Positions 1 to 7,773 are shown, counted from the first letter of the stretch. The stretch is 10,313 nucleotides of DNA from Bifidobacterium sp. UBA744 (GCA_002298605.1 DBKS01000061.1:1-10313); one strand, 5' to 3'. The notes: generated by a model from the letters alone, not told the origin. A program made the numbers and translations.

Positions 1-48
1 AGCATTCAGTAGGGTCTTATTCAGAGGTCGCCAGAGCTGGATCAGCCC

Positions 49-1149
49 TCAGTACTTCATACCCATGGCGGAACGCACCTGATCGAGCGTCTCCTCGGCG
101 ATCGCGTTGGCGCGGGCATTGCCGTCATGCAGAATGTCGCGGATGGTGTCCATATCCTTGGCCAATTCGGCGCGGCGCTCGCGATGTGGTGCCAGGAACT
201 CGTTCACCGAATCAATCACGTATTTCTTCAACGCCCCTGCTCCGGCATTGCCGATCTCTTCGGCGATATCCTTCGGGTCACGGCCGGTCACCAATCCGGC
301 GGTGGTCAGCAAAGCGGAAACCTGCGGGCGCGCGATGGGGTCAAAGGTGATGCGGCGCTCGGAATCGGTCGGGCTCTTCTTGATGAGTTTGGCGGTTTCC
401 TCGGCGGTGGCGCCCAGCATAATCGAGTTGCCATAGGACTTGCTCATCTTGCGGCCGTCAAGACCCGGAATTTCCGGTGCGTCGGACAGAATGGCCGAGG
501 GCTCGGGGAACACCGGACTCTTCTTGGCGTAGCGTTCGTTGAAACGACGCGCGATGGTGCGGGTGATTTCGACATGCGGCAGGTTGTCCTTGCCGATCGG
601 CACCACGTTGGCCTTGCAGAACAGAATGTCGCATGCCTGATGCACCGGATAGGTGAGCAGCAGACCGGTGAGTGCGTGGCCGGATGCCTCCATCTCGGAT
701 TTCACGGTCGGATTGCGGTGCAGCTCCGCTTCGGTGACCAGCGACAGGAACGGCAGCATGAGCTGATTCTCGGCGGACACGGCGGAATGCGTGAAGATCA
801 TGGTTTTGGCTGGGTCGATGCCGGCTGCCATGTAATCGAGCACCAGATTGAGCACATTGTCCTCGATGTGCTCGGTGGTGTCGCGATCGGTGATGACCTG
901 ATAGTCCGCGATGATGATATTGGTGTTCACGCCGCGGTTCTGCATGGCCACGCGTTCCTTGATGGAGCCGAAATAGTGGCCGAGGTGCAGACGGCCCGTC
1001 GGGCGGTCGCCGGTGAGCATGGTGAATTTGCCGGGGTTGGCTTCGAGCTTGGCGAGCGTCGCGTCCGAGCGTTTCTTCGCTGCCAGAAAACTTGCGCTCA
1101 TTTCGTTGCCGGCTGCTGTCAACCGTGCTTCCGCCTGCTCGTCAGTCAT
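49..1149 (-). CDS. trpS: Tryptophanyl-tRNA synthetase (TrpS)
   Basis: This cytoplasmic class I aminoacyl-tRNA synthetase activates tryptophan with ATP and loads it onto tRNA-Trp. Numbered from the ATG at 1149 (366 aa), the Rossmann-fold signatures are clear: GDRPTGRLHLGH near residues 47-58, with HLGH as the HIGH motif, and KMSKS at about 234-238. The length is slightly above the usual 330-350 because of an Ala/Glu-rich N-terminal extension before the catalytic core. The frame is open up to 1212, with ATGs at 1210-1212, 1165-1167 and 1147-1149. Only the last has a ribosome site (AAGGGA at 1157-1162, 7-nt spacer), so I chose it. The stop is TGA at 49-51. The gene is divergent from the DUF3073 gene and stands alone on its strand here. 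Regulation may involve the repeats at 1184-1210; no T-box or Trp-rich leader peptide is visible. The function is very secure and the start moderately so. Confidence 0.96.
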   Translation of the reverse strand: MTDEQAEARLTAAGNEMSASFLAAKKRSDATLAKLEANPGKFTMLTGDRPTGRLHLGHYFGSIKERVAMQNRGVNTNIIIADYQVITDRDTTEHIEDNVLNLVLDYMAAGIDPAKTMIFTHSAVSAENQLMLPFLSLVTEAELHRNPTVKSEMEASGHALTGLLLTYPVHQACDILFCKANVVPIGKDNLPHVEITRTIARRFNERYAKKSPVFPEPSAILSDAPEIPGLDGRKMSKSYGNSIMLGATAEETAKLIKKSPTDSERRITFDPIARPQVSALLTTAGLVTGRDPKDIAEEIGNAGAGALKKYVIDSVNEFLAPHRERRAELAKDMDTIRDILHDGNARANAIAEETLDQVRSAMGMKY

Positions 1150-1183
1150 TGCCACGTCCCTTGTCATTGTGTGAAAACGGTAC

Positions 1184-1210
1184 AAAAGTTCGCTTTTATG
1201 GTAAAAGTTC
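1184..1210. promoter_or_regulatory. Repeat-rich divergent control region of trpS and DUF3073
   Basis: In the 143-bp gap between trpS and the DUF3073 gene, AAAAGTTC occurs twice (1184-1191 and 1203-1210, 19-bp period). The same bases also form two overlapping small palindromes: AAAAG-TTCG-CTTTT (1184-1197) and CTTTTA-TGG-TAAAAG (1193-1207). They share the CTTTT segment, so the two hairpins would exclude each other in RNA. It could be a tandem operator for a DNA-binding regulator or part of the trpS leader. I cannot find a convincing -35/-10 pair for either gene here. Confidence 0.3.
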
Positions 1211-1292
1211 AAGCCGACAACCGAACAAGTGGTACTCTCTTATGTGATGAATTGATCGAAACTCGAGAATCGTAAGTCAGGGGATCACAGAC

Positions 1293-1682
1293 ATGGGTCG
1301 CGGACGTCAAAAAGCAAAGCAACAGAAAATTGCCCGTAAGCTCAAGTACCTGACTACGGATACCGATTATGACGAGTTGGCCAAAGAACTGAGCGCCCAG
1401 GAAGTCGGTACCGGTTCCTTTGATCCTTTCGCCGATGTTGAGGGTGACGATCGCAGGTCCGGCGTTTCAGCCAAGGTGTCCGATGTTCAGTCAGACTCCC
1501 CGTCGGAACGGGACGATGACCTCGATGAATATGCCAAATGGGCTGCCGAAGCGGCCGAGGCAGCGGCGAAGGCTACTAGCGGTGAGCCTTCTTCCGTCGC
1601 GGCGTCGGCGAAAGCCACCCCGAAACCCCATCGTCCGATTCCCATTCCCATGCCGAGCGCGCTGAAGCACAAGAAGGCGTGA
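1293..1682 (+). CDS. DUF3073 family protein, function unknown
   Basis: This 129-aa protein begins MGRGRQKAKQQKIARKLKY, the highly conserved basic N-terminus of the actinobacterial DUF3073 family. The family has no established function. After the conserved basic block comes the also typical TDYDELAKELS segment (about residues 24-34). The rest is low-complexity: acidic and Ser/Asp-rich around 48-78, Ala-rich around 84-100, then a proline-rich tail with PIPIPMP and a lysine-rich end. There is no signal peptide, membrane segment or enzyme motif. The start is supported by AGGGGA at 1279-1284 with an 8-nt spacer. The gene converges on the sterol-carrier-like gene with a 17-bp gap. As far as I recall, homologues of these two genes are also close together in other actinobacteria, often near purine genes. 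The strongly basic N-terminus could suit nucleic-acid contact, but that is a guess. Confidence 0.9.
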   Translation: MGRGRQKAKQQKIARKLKYLTTDTDYDELAKELSAQEVGTGSFDPFADVEGDDRRSGVSAKVSDVQSDSPSERDDDLDEYAKWAAEAAEAAAKATSGEPSSVAASAKATPKPHRPIPIPMPSALKHKKA

Positions 1683-1699
1683 GAGAGGGCGCGATACCG

Positions 1700-2155
1700 C
1701 TAGAGCGGCAGCAGATCGCTCAGGTCGTCGCGCTCCCCCACCGCGCTGATGCGTCCGGCAGTTTTTTCCTCGTCCCATGTTGTCACGCCGGAGGCGAGGC
1801 GGAGCCATACGTCGGGTTCCAGTTCAATCACGTCGGGTGGTGTGAGGTTGTGGGGGTCCGAGGCGGGGCCGTCCAGGATCTTGATGGCGCCCCACGGAGC
1901 CACGCGGACTTCCACGCCTTCGCCGGGTGCGCGGCATTCGAGCAGATGCAATGTGTAGCGCACCGCCATGGCCCATGTCGGTCGGGGCATGTCCGGATGG
2001 ACAGCCAGTCTGAGTTCCTTGTTTTCCGCATTGTCCGCATCGTTTCCGCTCGCCGTCCGAGACGGGCCGCTGCCGGCTATCTGCTTCGCCGCTTCGCGCC
2101 ACTGATGCCATGCCTCGCGCCCTGTGGCAAGGTCTTGTCTCCGTATAACCGCCAT
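1700..2155 (-). CDS. Sterol-carrier (SCP-2-like) family protein, actinobacterial type
   Basis: This predicted 151-aa cytoplasmic protein resembles the actinobacterial 'sterol carrier family' (bacterial SCP-like) proteins, small folds related to SCP-2 whose ligand and role are not known. Family-like features are the central P-x-WA-x-AVRYTLHLLE segment, the VEVRVAPWGAIK strand, the PPDVIELEPDVWLRLASG stretch and the terminal GRISAVGERDDLSDLLPL. The first ~50 residues are variable and charged. The frame extends to a TTG at 2191, but I chose the ATG at 2153-2155. It has no Shine-Dalgarno, yet a promoter-like -10 lies exactly 7 nt before it, suggesting a leaderless mRNA. The stop is TAG at 1700-1702. 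The gene is convergent with DUF3073 and divergent from glgP. Family assignment is fairly confident. The biochemical role is unknown, and sterol binding should not be assumed from the name. Confidence 0.82.
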   Translation of the reverse strand: MAVIRRQDLATGREAWHQWREAAKQIAGSGPSRTASGNDADNAENKELRLAVHPDMPRPTWAMAVRYTLHLLECRAPGEGVEVRVAPWGAIKILDGPASDPHNLTPPDVIELEPDVWLRLASGVTTWDEEKTAGRISAVGERDDLSDLLPL

Positions 2156-2162
2156 ATGCCGT

Positions 2163-2191
2163 ATTGTGGCACGGCTCTGAGATGCGGGCAA
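2163..2191 (-). promoter_or_regulatory. Putative leaderless promoter of the sterol-carrier-like gene
   Basis: Read on the minus strand, TTGCCC (2186-2191) and CACAAT (2163-2168) are separated by 17 bp and each matches the sigma-70-type consensus at 4 of 6 positions. CACAAT ends 7 nt before the ATG at 2155, which would put the transcript start at or within a base or two of the A of the ATG. No ribosome-binding site precedes that ATG, in keeping with leaderless initiation, which is common in actinobacteria. Confidence 0.45.
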
Positions 2192-2298
2192 CGTGGCCGT
2201 GGGCCGGCGGTGACGTCGCCGTCCTGCTGCTCTCGATAGTTTGATGGTCTGTTACACAGAGTTCATGCATGTGGTATGCGGCGACTCCCGACACGGGG

Positions 2299-2334
2299 CA
2301 TAATGAATGCAGGGAATGCCGCAAGGAAAGAGGG
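2299..2334 (+). promoter_or_regulatory. glgP promoter -10 candidate and ribosome-binding site
   Basis: CATAAT at 2299-2304 matches TATAAT at 5 of 6 positions and would start transcription about 30 nt before glgP. No good -35 is found 16-18 bp upstream, so an activator may be needed or the promoter may lie elsewhere. The purine-rich AAGGAAAGAGGG at 2323-2334 is the ribosome site, 7 nt before the ATG at 2342. It decides against the in-frame ATG at 2276. The rest of the 186-bp divergent gap holds a small hairpin (CGGCG/CGCCG, 2205-2221) and a CATGCATG palindrome (2264-2271), with no operator I recognise. Confidence 0.4.
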
Positions 2335-2341
2335 TCTCCAT

Positions 2342-4804
2342 ATGACTGAAATCACTGCACCGAAATCTCCGGTCACCACGGCGGAATTTGTCGACGAGAT
2401 TCGCGAACAACTGAAGTACGCCCAGGGCGTGACGCCGGAACAGGCAACGGAGTCTGACATCTATGTCGCCGCGTCTCTCGCCGTGCGCAAACATCTGATG
2501 GATTCGTGGTTCAAAACCCAGTCCGACATGGTCCATGGCACCACCAAGGCCGTGGGCTACCTCTCCGCCGAGTTCTTGCTGGGCAAGCAGCTGCGCAACG
2601 CCCTGCTGAATGCCGGCATGATCGGTGAGTTCGATGAGGCCGTCAAGACCTTGGGATTCGACCCGCAGGCGGTTATCGACGCCGAACACGAGCCGGGTTT
2701 GGGCAACGGCGGTCTGGGCCGTCTGGCCGCCTGCTTCATCGACTCCCTTGCGTCGTTGGGTGTGCCGGCGTTTGGCTATGGCATCCAGTATCAGTACGGC
2801 ATCTTCGAGCAGGCTTTCGATAAGGACGGCAAGCAGATCGAGAAGCCCGACTATTGGCTGACCAATGAGGAGCCATGGGGTCATGTCGACTACAACCGCT
2901 CGCAGAAGGTTGATTTCGGCGGCGAGGTGGTCGAGGAAGCCGGCAGGAAGGTGTGGAAGCCGTCTTGGTCGGTGCGTGCCGTGCCGGTGGACTATCTGGT
3001 TCCCGGGTATGCCTCCGGCCGTGTGAACACGCTGAGGCTGTGGCGCGCCAAAAGTTATGACGAGTTCGATCTGCTCACGTTCAACAAGTCCGACTATCTG
3101 GACGCCGTCGAACCGCAGGTCAAAGCCGAGAACATCTCCAAGATCCTCTACCCGGAGGATTCCACGCCGCAGGGTAAGGCGTTGCGTCTGGAGCAGCAGT
3201 ACTTCTTCGTCGCCGCTTCGTTGCACGATGCCATCCGCGTGTTCTACCCCGGTCAGGACAAGCCTGATCTGACCACCTTCCCGAACAAGATCACCTTCCA
3301 GCTCAACGATACGCATCCGGTGATCGGCATTCCGGAGCTTATGCGCATCCTGATCGACGAATACGGCTACGACTGGGATACCGCTTGGGGCATCACCACC
3401 AAGACCTTCAACTACACCTGCCATACCCTGCTGCCTGAGGCGCTTGAGGTCTGGCCGGCGAAGCTGATCGGCGAGCTGCTGCCGCGTCATTTGGAGATCA
3501 TTAACGAGATCAACGATCACTTCCTGGCCGAACTCAGGACGATGACGCGCGACAAGGAGCGCATCGAGCGTATGCGCATTGTCACCGACGAAGCCGAACC
3601 GAAGGTTCGCATGGCGTATCTCGCCACGGCGGGCGGCTCGCACGTCAATGGCGTGGCCGAATTGCATTCCCAGCTGTTGAAGGACGTTACGCTGCGCGAC
3701 TTCTCCGACCTGTTCCCGGAGAAGTTCACCAACGTCACCAACGGCGTCACTCCGCGTCGTTTCGTGCGTCTCGCCAACCCACGCCTGTCCGCGTTGATTA
3801 CCGAGGGGCTTGGCACGGACAAGTGGCTGAGCGATCTTGAAATGCTCCAGGGGCTGGTTCCGCTGGCCCAGGATGATGAATTCGTCAAGAAGTTCGCCGC
3901 CGTCAAGCAGGCCAACAAGGACGATTTCGCCGCCTATGCCAAGCGCGAGTATGGTTTCGATCTCGACACCTCCACCATGTTCAACACGATGGTCAAGCGT
4001 CTGCACGAGTACAAGCGCCAGGCTCTGAAGATCCTCGCGCTGATCGCCCGCTACGCCGACATCAAGACCGGCAAGATTTCGGCCGACGACGTGCTGCCGC
4101 GCACCGTGTTCTTCGGCGCCAAGTCCGCCCCGGGCTATTACATGGCCAAGCTGACCATTCAGCTCATCAATAACGTGGCTCGCGTGGTCAACAACGATCC
4201 TGATGTGAAAGGCAAGCTCAAGGTCTACTTCCCTTGGAATTACAATGTCCGCTTGGCGCAGCACCTCATTCCGGCCACTGATCTTGACGAGCAGATTTCC
4301 CAGGCCGGCAAGGAAGCCTCCGGCACGGGCAACATGAAATTCGCTCTCAACGGCGCATTGACCGTCGGCACGCTTGACGGTGCGAACGTCGAGATTCGTG
4401 AACGTGTGGGCGCCGAGAACTTCTTCCTCTTCGGCATGACTGTTGACGAGGTGGAGGACCTGTACGACAAGGGCTACGATCCGGCCAAGTACTATGAGGC
4501 GGATCCGAGGCTCAAGCAGGCCATCGACATGGTGTCCGACGGCACCTTCTCGAATGGCGACCGCACCGTGTACGCGCCGCTTGTGGCTGACTGGCTGACC
4601 AAGGACTGGTTCATGACCTTGGCTGATTTCACCGCCTATACCGAGATCCAGGCCGATATCGAGGCTCTGTATCGCGATCCGCTCGAGTGGAACCGCAGGG
4701 CCCTGCTCAACGTCGCGAACTCCGGCTATTTCAGCTCCGACCGCTCGATGGAGGATTACCTTCAGCGAATCTGGCATACCGGCCCGCTTGCTCCGCTTGC
4801 GTGA
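2342..4804 (+). CDS. glgP: Glycogen/maltodextrin phosphorylase (GT35)
   Basis: This enzyme phosphorolyses alpha-1,4-glucans (glycogen, maltodextrin) from the non-reducing end to glucose 1-phosphate, in the cytoplasm and with pyridoxal phosphate. The 820-aa product has the usual bacterial length. GNGGLGRLAACF lies near residues 121-132. HEYKRQ (about 555-560) contains the phosphate-contacting Lys558/Arg559. SAPGYYMAK lies at 595-603. EASGTGNMKFALNGA contains the PLP Schiff-base lysine, Lys666, and is followed by TVGTLDGANVE. I chose the ATG at 2342 because a strong purine-rich ribosome site precedes it. The 22 extra codons upstream to 2276 lack one and would overlap the -10 candidate. The gene is followed by a 106-bp gap before tadA with no clear terminator. 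Glycogen and maltodextrin phosphorylases cannot be separated by eye, so the preferred substrate is open. The family call is very secure. Confidence 0.97.
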   Translation: MTEITAPKSPVTTAEFVDEIREQLKYAQGVTPEQATESDIYVAASLAVRKHLMDSWFKTQSDMVHGTTKAVGYLSAEFLLGKQLRNALLNAGMIGEFDEAVKTLGFDPQAVIDAEHEPGLGNGGLGRLAACFIDSLASLGVPAFGYGIQYQYGIFEQAFDKDGKQIEKPDYWLTNEEPWGHVDYNRSQKVDFGGEVVEEAGRKVWKPSWSVRAVPVDYLVPGYASGRVNTLRLWRAKSYDEFDLLTFNKSDYLDAVEPQVKAENISKILYPEDSTPQGKALRLEQQYFFVAASLHDAIRVFYPGQDKPDLTTFPNKITFQLNDTHPVIGIPELMRILIDEYGYDWDTAWGITTKTFNYTCHTLLPEALEVWPAKLIGELLPRHLEIINEINDHFLAELRTMTRDKERIERMRIVTDEAEPKVRMAYLATAGGSHVNGVAELHSQLLKDVTLRDFSDLFPEKFTNVTNGVTPRRFVRLANPRLSALITEGLGTDKWLSDLEMLQGLVPLAQDDEFVKKFAAVKQANKDDFAAYAKREYGFDLDTSTMFNTMVKRLHEYKRQALKILALIARYADIKTGKISADDVLPRTVFFGAKSAPGYYMAKLTIQLINNVARVVNNDPDVKGKLKVYFPWNYNVRLAQHLIPATDLDEQISQAGKEASGTGNMKFALNGALTVGTLDGANVEIRERVGAENFFLFGMTVDEVEDLYDKGYDPAKYYEADPRLKQAIDMVSDGTFSNGDRTVYAPLVADWLTKDWFMTLADFTAYTEIQADIEALYRDPLEWNRRALLNVANSGYFSSDRSMEDYLQRIWHTGPLAPLA

Positions 4805-4910
4805 CGTTGCTCCGCCGCGCTGGCTGGCTCAGCCGTAATCCGCCGATTTCCCACGTTATGCGCGGAGTGTTCGACGGATTTGCGTTGGCGGTCATGGCAG
4901 ACTGAATGTC

Positions 4911-5432
4911 ATGGATGACAAACAGGCGATGCGCGGAGCACTGGCGTTGGCGCAATGTGCGGCTGCCGCCGGTGACGTGCCGGTTGGTGCGGTGGTGCTT
5001 GACGCGTCGGGCGTTGTAATCGGCAGGGGGTATAACACCCGCGAAGTGCATGGCGATCCATTGGCGCATGCTGAGATTCTCGCCATGCGTCAGGCTGCGG
5101 AACACCGCGCCTCCGCCTTGGGCGCTGCATGTTCCGCCACTGCGGATAGCGTCGCCCGGGCGGGCGGATCCCATGCGGCCGCCGCTTGGAATCTCGCCGA
5201 CTGCACTTTGGTGGTCACGTTGGAGCCGTGTCCGATGTGCGCCGGCGCGTGCCTGCAGACTCATATCGGCCGTATTGTGTTTGGTGCGTGGGATTCCAAG
5301 CTCGGCGCCTGCGGTTCCGTCTGGGATATTCCGCGCGATCCCCATATCGGCCACTCCCCCGAAATCTACGGCGGCGTGCTCGAGCGGGAGTCCGCCATGC
5401 TGCTCGCCGAATTCTTTGCGCCCAGACGGTGA
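4911..5432 (+). CDS. tadA: tRNA-specific adenosine deaminase (TadA)
   Basis: TadA is a zinc deaminase that converts the wobble adenosine A34 to inosine, chiefly in tRNA-Arg(ACG) in bacteria. The 173-aa product has the two catalytic signatures: His53-Ala-Glu55 (HAE; zinc ligand and proton shuttle) and PCPMC at 106-110, whose Cys107 and Cys110 complete the zinc site. The N-terminal DVPVGAVV and C-terminal GGVLERE stretches are also typical. Between HAE and the conserved aromatic before the PCxxC strand (here Trp93) there are 40 residues, against about 16 in E. coli TadA. This is an Ala/Ser/Gly-rich insertion of about 24 residues, roughly 66-91. The ATG at 4911 is the first start after an in-frame TAA at 4836 and has no convincing Shine-Dalgarno. 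The gene ends 16 bp before the alpha-galactosidase start, suggesting one transcript. A general cytidine/guanine deaminase is less likely. Confidence 0.92.
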   Translation: MDDKQAMRGALALAQCAAAAGDVPVGAVVLDASGVVIGRGYNTREVHGDPLAHAEILAMRQAAEHRASALGAACSATADSVARAGGSHAAAAWNLADCTLVVTLEPCPMCAGACLQTHIGRIVFGAWDSKLGACGSVWDIPRDPHIGHSPEIYGGVLERESAMLLAEFFAPRR

Positions 5433-5436
5433 GGAC

Positions 5437-5443
5437 AAGGAGG
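5437..5443 (+). promoter_or_regulatory. Ribosome-binding site of the alpha-galactosidase gene
   Basis: AAGGAGG lies 5 nt before the ATG at 5449 and just after the tadA stop (TGA 5430-5432). It is the strongest Shine-Dalgarno in the window. It fixes the start, since the frame stays open upstream through tadA to 5050. Confidence 0.8.
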
Positions 5444-5448
5444 CTGCG

Positions 5449-7773
5449 ATGTCGCGAACCGAACGTTTCCAAAGGCAAACTCATGACGGCGCGAAGCTGA
5501 CGGCTGTCTATCTTGAAGACAGCGCCGCCGGCGCCGCCTTCGGATTGGCGTCATGCGGCGAAGAGCTGCCTCGCATTGTGCACTGGGGCCGCCCGCTCGC
5601 CCACCCCGAAACCCTGTTGAATGCGTATGCGGCTCTTAAGCCGCAGCGCGTGTCCGGCGCGCTGGACGAGACGCCATGGCCGTCCATCATGCCCACGCAG
5701 GCGGAATCCTGGATCGGCGAGCCGCGAATGGTGTTGCGCCGCGGCGGTACGGAGTTGTTCCCCAAATTCACCGTTGGCGAGGTGAATGTCGACGCGGAGC
5801 AATCCGGCTCCATGCGCGCCACCTTGGATTTCAATGCCGCCAAGGGGCCGGAAGACATCACTGATGTCTGCGGCGTCGCACGCACCACCGGCAGGCGCAC
5901 GGTCCCCGGTGTAACGGTTACGGCCGCCGACGTCGAATTGGGTGTCGAACTGGTATGGCAGGCGCAGCTTGTTCCGGGAGGGCTGGTCCGCCAACGGGCC
6001 ACTGTGCGCAATCTGTTTGACGATCGTTCGACGCCTCTGGAAATCGGCCATGTGGAGTTGAGCTTCCCACTGCCCGCATCGGCCAGTGAAATACTGACCA
6101 CTACCGGGCACCATCTGCGCGAACGGTCCCCGCAGCGCCAGCCGCTTACCATCGGGCGCTTTGAAAAAAGCGCGTTCGTGGGACGACCGGATTTCGACGC
6201 AAGCTTGCTGCTGAATGCTGGCCGACCTGGTTTCGGCTTCGAATCCGGTGAAGTGTACAGCGTGCATGTGGCGTGGAGCGGCAATTCCGTGCTGTCGGCC
6301 GAACGGCTGCCGTACACGCAGGGGGTGATTGGCGGTGGCGAGCTGCTGTTCGGCGGCGAGGTCATGTTGCCGGGTGGGGCCGATGCCTGCGCATACACGA
6401 CCCCATGGGTGTATGGTTCCTTCGGCGACGGCCTGAACGAAGTGTCCGCCCGCTTCCACGAATACGTTCGCAGCCGGCACCCGCGTCTGTTCTCGCATGG
6501 CCGTCCGGTGCTGTTGAACAGTTGGGAGGCCGTGTATTTCAATCACCGGTACGACACTATGAGGCGATTGGCCGATCAGGCGGCGGCCGCCGGTGTGGAA
6601 CGCTTCGTGGTGGATGACGGTTGGTTCGGTTCCCGCCGAGACGACACCTCCGGACTCGGAGACTGGCAGATCGCGCAGGAGGTGTGGCCTGATGGTCCGA
6701 AATCGTTGAAAGCGCTCGCCGAATACGTGCATGGCAAGGGAATGCAGTTCGGCTTGTGGTTCGAGCCCGAGATGGTTAATCCCGACTCCAATGTGGCGCG
6801 TGAGCATCCCGAGTGGATTCTGTCACCCACCGATACGCGACTTCCCATGCAGGGCCGCAGTCAACAGGTGTTGGATCTGACGAATCCGGATGCCTTTGCT
6901 TATGTCTTCGATTGCATGGATTCGCTGATTGACGAACTGGGCGTCGATTACATCAAATGGGATCACAACAAATTGGTCACCGAGCCGGTGTCCCGTCGTT
7001 CCGGCCGTCCCGCCGTCCACTATCAGACGTTGGCCGTTTATCGTATCATCGCCGGTTTGAAACGCAGGCATCCGGGTCTGGAAATCGAAAGCTGCTCCTC
7101 AGGCGGCGGTCGCGTGGACCTCGGCATTCTGGAATACGTCGATCGCATCTGGGCGTCGGATTGCGTGGATCCAGTGGAGCGGGCCGATATCCAGCGCTAC
7201 ACATCGCTGCTGGTGCCGCCCGCGATGATCGGCGAGCATGTCGGCGCCAGTCCCGCCCATGCCACGCATCGCGCCACGAGTCAGGAGCTGCGTATGGCCA
7301 TGGCATTCTTCGGGCATATGGGCATTGAATGGAACCTCAGCATCGAGCCCCGCGAAGCGATTGACCAGCTTGCCATATGGGCGAACGAGTTCAAGAAACA
7401 TCGCGACTGGTTCGCCATCGATACCTGCGTGCATGGTGACGTCTCCGATCCCGCCGTGCGGCTTGACGGCATGGTGTCGCCGGACCGCGCCGCCGCCGTC
7501 TATCGCTTTACGCAACTCACGTCCAGTCAGACGTATCCGTCGGCTCCCGTCCGCTTGCCGGGGCTTGATCCCGCCCGTCTGTACCATGTAAGCCCGCTTG
7601 CCCCGTCACTTGATGCGGCGGATTCTCGGATCGCCAACGGGCAGAGCGAACTCGGCTGGTGGAACGGGGAGGGCGTGGTGATGGACGGCGAGGCTCTGCT
7701 GCGATACGGCATCCGCGTGCTGTCTCTGCATCCCGCCCAGGCGGTTCTTTTTCAGGCCAGGCAAGTGCGGTGA
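5449..7773 (+). CDS. aga: Alpha-galactosidase, GH36 family
   Basis: This enzyme hydrolyses terminal alpha-1,6-galactosyl residues from melibiose, raffinose and stachyose, and may also transglycosylate. The 774-aa product has the GH36 plan: an N-terminal beta-sandwich (about 1-345), a (beta/alpha)8 barrel and a small C-terminal beta domain. VDDGWFG (Asp389/Asp390/Trp392) forms part of the galactose pocket. DYIKWDHNK carries the catalytic nucleophile Asp505. CSSGGGR is at 549-555. ASDCVDPVER carries the likely acid/base Asp571. The two catalytic residues are 66 apart, close to the 70 of other GH36 enzymes. There is no signal peptide, so substrates must be imported first. The strong AAGGAGG fixes the start, and tadA 16 bp upstream suggests co-transcription. 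No sugar regulator or transporter gene is adjacent in this window. Family is very secure; substrate preference is not readable from sequence. The symbol follows common use for this family. Confidence 0.95.
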   Translation: MSRTERFQRQTHDGAKLTAVYLEDSAAGAAFGLASCGEELPRIVHWGRPLAHPETLLNAYAALKPQRVSGALDETPWPSIMPTQAESWIGEPRMVLRRGGTELFPKFTVGEVNVDAEQSGSMRATLDFNAAKGPEDITDVCGVARTTGRRTVPGVTVTAADVELGVELVWQAQLVPGGLVRQRATVRNLFDDRSTPLEIGHVELSFPLPASASEILTTTGHHLRERSPQRQPLTIGRFEKSAFVGRPDFDASLLLNAGRPGFGFESGEVYSVHVAWSGNSVLSAERLPYTQGVIGGGELLFGGEVMLPGGADACAYTTPWVYGSFGDGLNEVSARFHEYVRSRHPRLFSHGRPVLLNSWEAVYFNHRYDTMRRLADQAAAAGVERFVVDDGWFGSRRDDTSGLGDWQIAQEVWPDGPKSLKALAEYVHGKGMQFGLWFEPEMVNPDSNVAREHPEWILSPTDTRLPMQGRSQQVLDLTNPDAFAYVFDCMDSLIDELGVDYIKWDHNKLVTEPVSRRSGRPAVHYQTLAVYRIIAGLKRRHPGLEIESCSSGGGRVDLGILEYVDRIWASDCVDPVERADIQRYTSLLVPPAMIGEHVGASPAHATHRATSQELRMAMAFFGHMGIEWNLSIEPREAIDQLAIWANEFKKHRDWFAIDTCVHGDVSDPAVRLDGMVSPDRAAAVYRFTQLTSSQTYPSAPVRLPGLDPARLYHVSPLAPSLDAADSRIANGQSELGWWNGEGVVMDGEALLRYGIRVLSLHPAQAVLFQARQVR

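Noticed and set aside
127..1275. Plus-strand 382-codon frame antisense to trpS
   Set aside because: It is a shadow of trpS with no recognisable domain, and the synthetase motifs on the other strand are unmistakable.
2156..2191. TTG start at 2191 for the sterol-carrier-like gene
   Set aside because: No ribosome site, and it would lie within the -35 of the promoter inferred for the downstream ATG.
2252..4777. Minus-strand open frame of 841 codons antisense to glgP
   Set aside because: It mirrors glgP almost end to end, its translation resembles no family I know, and glgP has clear catalytic motifs. Such long antisense frames arise from the codon bias of GC-rich genes.
4822..4834. Hairpin GGCTG/CAGCC after glgP as a terminator
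   Set aside because: Only 5 bp with a 3-nt loop and no following T run; not convincing. The rest of the 4805-4910 gap shows nothing else of note.
5050..5448. N-terminal extension of the alpha-galactosidase frame into tadA
   Set aside because: The 133 extra residues overlap tadA out of frame, are Arg/Pro-rich and unlike GH36, and the strong AAGGAGG at 5437 marks the start at 5449.
5551..6807. Minus-strand 418-codon frame antisense to the alpha-galactosidase
   Set aside because: Low-complexity His/Arg/Gly-rich translation with no family signature; explained by codon bias in the GH36 gene.
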